Source of the DNA: CAVSUB01 sp963730995
GTDB taxonomy: Bacteria > Acidobacteriota > Vicinamibacteria > Vicinamibacterales > 2-12-FULL-66-21
Reading direction: 5' to 3'
Assembly (NCBI GenBank): GCA_963730995.1
Contig: CAVSUB010000002.1
Coordinates: forward strand, 248,001-312,000
DNA: 64,000 nt
Shown: one piece after another, positions 62,219-64,000 of the stretch
Layout: each line of letters opens with the position of its first letter
Position numbering within the stretch: the stretch's first letter is position 1
Position numbers and translations under genes: made by a program
The notes under the pieces: model-generated
Databases searched by the model: none
Seen by the model: the letters and a program-made list of their open reading frames with translations, nothing else
What the model was told of the DNA's origin: nothing

Positions 62219-63331
62219 TCAGCCCTTTGCTTCGGCGTTGGCGCGATTGAGCAGGGCTTTCATGTAGGCGAAGCCGTACGCCGTCTGCGCGTAGTTCCCG
62301 CCAACCATCGTCGGGCTGTGGTCCAGGATGACGATGCCGTCGAAAGAGACGTCGCGGAGTGCCTTCATGATCTTCCACATGTCGTAGTAGCCGTCGTCCA
62401 TGAACGTTTCGACGAAGTGCGGCAGCGGCGCGCTGACATTGCGGAAGTGAATCTTCCAGATCTTCTTCGCGCCAAAGTAGCGGATCATTTCTTCGGGATC
62501 TTTCCCGGTCAGCTTCTTGCCGCCCTCGAGCCACGTGCCGCAGCACAAACAGATCCCGACGTTCGGGCTGTTGGCGATCTCCATCGCACGCTTGTAGCCC
62601 TCGAAGTTGCTGAAGATGCATCGCGGCACACCGGCGAGCACCGGCACGGGCGGATCGTCCGGGTGGATGCCGATGTGGACGCCCACCTCCTCGGCAACGG
62701 GCGCAACCTGTTTTATGAAGTAGGTGTAGTTCTCCCAGATCTCGTCCTTCGTGAACTCGCGGCCGTGCGAGAGCGGACCGGCGAACACCTTGCTGTCCCA
62801 GTTGCCGCGCGCGTCCGGGCTGTTCTGATCGAACTCGCGGGCCGACGCTCCACGGATCGGGCTCCGGCCGCTCGTCCAGATGCCGTTCCCCATGTGCGCG
62901 TATGTGGTGTAGCCGATCCCGGCCTTCCCGAGGTTGCGCAGGTACTGCTTGTACTCTTCGATCTTTTCTGCGCGGCCGGGCAGGTTGAGCGTCACCTCCG
63001 GCATGTTGTGGACGCTGGTGTTCCCGATGTTCCACACGGTGATGCCGGCATCGGCGTAGCGCTTCTTGATTTGCATGAAGCCTTCGGCCGTGCGCAGCTC
63101 GGGCGTGGACGCCACGCTCGCATAGCCGGCGCCGAGCTGCTTGAAGAACAGGAGCTGTTCGTCGGTGGGGTTTGCCGAGGATTGCACGCACAGTTTGATG
63201 CCTGGCGCGATCTGCGGCGCGGCAGAGGCAGAAGGGCTGCCGAGCGCGGCCACGCCCAGCGTTCCCAGCGTCAGCCTTCCGAAGTCTCGTCGGTCGATCC
63301 CTTGGTCCGTTGTTCGGCGGGTCATGTCCAT
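62219..63331 (-). CDS. Tat-exported sugar phosphate isomerase/epimerase-like TIM barrel
   Basis: A 370-residue protein starting MDMTRRTTDQGIDRRDFGRL, where RRDFGRLTLGTLG is a twin-arginine signal. The barrel has HIGIHPDDPPVP and IWKIHFRNVSAPL, with further acidic and histidine positions near GIVILDHSP, typical of AP endonuclease family 2 and mannonate-dehydratase-like metal barrels. A periplasmic enzyme acting on uronate or other sugar acids is plausible. Convergent with the NupG-type gene; the start lies 295 bases from the next gene. Confidence 0.85.
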   Translation of the reverse strand: MDMTRRTTDQGIDRRDFGRLTLGTLGVAALGSPSASAAPQIAPGIKLCVQSSANPTDEQLLFFKQLGAGYASVASTPELRTAEGFMQIKKRYADAGITVWNIGNTSVHNMPEVTLNLPGRAEKIEEYKQYLRNLGKAGIGYTTYAHMGNGIWTSGRSPIRGASAREFDQNSPDARGNWDSKVFAGPLSHGREFTKDEIWENYTYFIKQVAPVAEEVGVHIGIHPDDPPVPVLAGVPRCIFSNFEGYKRAMEIANSPNVGICLCCGTWLEGGKKLTGKDPEEMIRYFGAKKIWKIHFRNVSAPLPHFVETFMDDGYYDMWKIMKALRDVSFDGIVILDHSPTMVGGNYAQTAYGFAYMKALLNRANAEAKG

Positions 63332-63419
63332 GCCTCGAAGTGTCGAGCGTTTCGATCGCGCAGATTGTAGCGCGCCTGGACACCGGATCGGCCCTGGGCC
63401 CCGAAGTCACTTTGGTTGT

Positions 63420-63583
63420 ACGTGGGGGCGGGCCTTCAGAGCCTGTGAGAAAATTGAGCGTCTCTGCCCCCACGTCACGCGACGCGGAAGGGCACAATTG
63501 CCGCTCTGCCTGGCAGGAGATCAGAAGATCAGGAGGTCCGAAGGACAAGAAACCCGTTGATCTCCTGGTTTTCTGATCTTCTG
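63420..63583. repeat. Two neighbouring inverted repeats in the gap 63332-63625
   Basis: ACGTGGGGGC (63420-63429) pairs exactly with GCCCCCACGT (63466-63475). Further on, AGGAGATCAGAAGATCAGGA-type blocks (63515-63538) face their reverse complement (63559-63583). No gene is seen in this 294-base gap. Both units are short palindromic elements of different design from those elsewhere in the window. Confidence 0.6.
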
Positions 63584-63625
63584 TAATTTTGCAGTGAATC
63601 CCACTGTAGTGGGTCGGCGGACAGT

Positions 63626-63973
63626 TCAATCACCCGCGAAGATAGCCGCCAGGACCAGGATCACGCCAAGCGCGGCGGCGCCGCCGGCTGCTGCGCCGAT
63701 AGCCACCGCCCGCCCGGTCCCGCTCGACGTGTCAATCTCCACGGCCCGGATCCTCTCGATCGGGATCGTCAGCGGCGGCTCCGGTATCCGGGTGCGCGGC
63801 TGCAGGACGATGCCCTGCCCGGTTGCCTGCATCAGCGTGCCGCGGACGGTTTCGCCGCCGGCCAGGCGCGCCCGGACTCTGGACCCGGCGGGCAGCCGTT
63901 CGAGGTACGCCGTCAGCAGGGCGCGATCGGGAAGGTTGGTGGTCCTCGGCTGAGCGAATTGTGTGTCCGACAT
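63626..63973 (-). CDS. Small membrane-anchored protein of unknown function
   Basis: A 115-residue protein. The N-terminal two thirds (VRARLAGGETVRGTLMQATG, IVLQPRTRIPEPPLTIPIER) have the beta-strand pattern of a small Sm-like or PRC-like barrel, then a Gly/Ala-rich hydrophobic C-terminus (VAIGAAAGGAAALGVILVLA) forms one membrane span. No named family is assigned. The ATG at 63971-63973 fits; genes beyond lie outside the window. Confidence 0.6.
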   Translation of the reverse strand: MSDTQFAQPRTTNLPDRALLTAYLERLPAGSRVRARLAGGETVRGTLMQATGQGIVLQPRTRIPEPPLTIPIERIRAVEIDTSSGTGRAVAIGAAAGGAAALGVILVLAAIFAGD

Positions 63974-64000
63974 TCGAGCCGTCGCACATCCGGGCGCCAG

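Overview
The window is high-GC bacterial chromosome. The gene content points to an Acidobacteriota genome, probably class Vicinamibacteria; that placement is inference, since no rRNA or tRNA gene is present. The supporting set is three orphan MacB/FtsX-type permeases of the duplicated acidobacterial kind, two Oar-like TonB-dependent receptors with N-terminal carboxypeptidase-regulatory domains, an ECF sigma factor directly followed by a Ser/Thr kinase with a TPR-like tail, a BlaI/M56 pair joined to HEAT-repeat proteins, and Tat-exported TIM-barrel sugar isomerases. There is no phage, insertion sequence, integron or CRISPR array. It reads as ordinary chromosome sprinkled with intergenic palindromic repeats.

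Left part (1-26 kb): a truncated aldo/keto reductase; a minus-strand set of a Cys/His-rich small exported protein, a TonB receptor and an Asp-box (sialidase-fold) protein with a CYCC motif; an aminotransferase divergent from a GH13 amylase; a cupin; a large hairpin repeat; an NmrA-type oxidoreductase; an esterase broken by two single-base shifts; a B12-type radical SAM protein; a PEP-utilising phosphotransferase-like enzyme; a TonB receptor with one frameshift; a sensorless sigma-54 activator; an intact secreted esterase; a DUF1223 protein; a CrcB/FluC fluoride channel; and a two-gene operon of a zinc dehydrogenase and an FAD monooxygenase.

Middle (26-45 kb): the ECF sigma/kinase pair, three orphan permeases, a secreted metallo-beta-lactamase-fold protein, a PTPS-related multispanning membrane protein, an N-acetylneuraminate-lyase-like aldolase, an MFS transporter and a conserved 475-residue protein of unknown function.

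Right part (44.6-64 kb): the most system-like region is BlaI-type repressor, M56 metallopeptidase fused to nine exact 31-residue HEAT repeats, and two further exported HEAT-repeat proteins. A near-identical 16-bp palindrome lies upstream of the repressor and again upstream of the second HEAT gene. Two CNNM/CBS membrane proteins follow. A minus-strand block then holds an exported methyltransferase, a Tat TIM-barrel protein, and an APC permease preceded by a consensus promoter and a recognisable c-di-AMP (ydaO-type) riboswitch, with dctA upstream. The end holds an Rsm22-like methyltransferase, small membrane proteins, and a cluster of two sugar isomerase/epimerase-like proteins flanking a NupG-type nucleoside transporter.

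The non-coding DNA carries at least four families of palindromic repeats: GTAG...CTGAAG...CTAC hairpins with compensating arms, three loci pairing a GGAATTCAC/GTGAATTCC hairpin with AGCTGA-like repeats, a 262-nt extended hairpin at 9307-9568, and twin GC palindromes near 12.1 kb. Three apparent +1 frameshifts fall in 11.2-17.2 kb and may be real decay or assembly errors.
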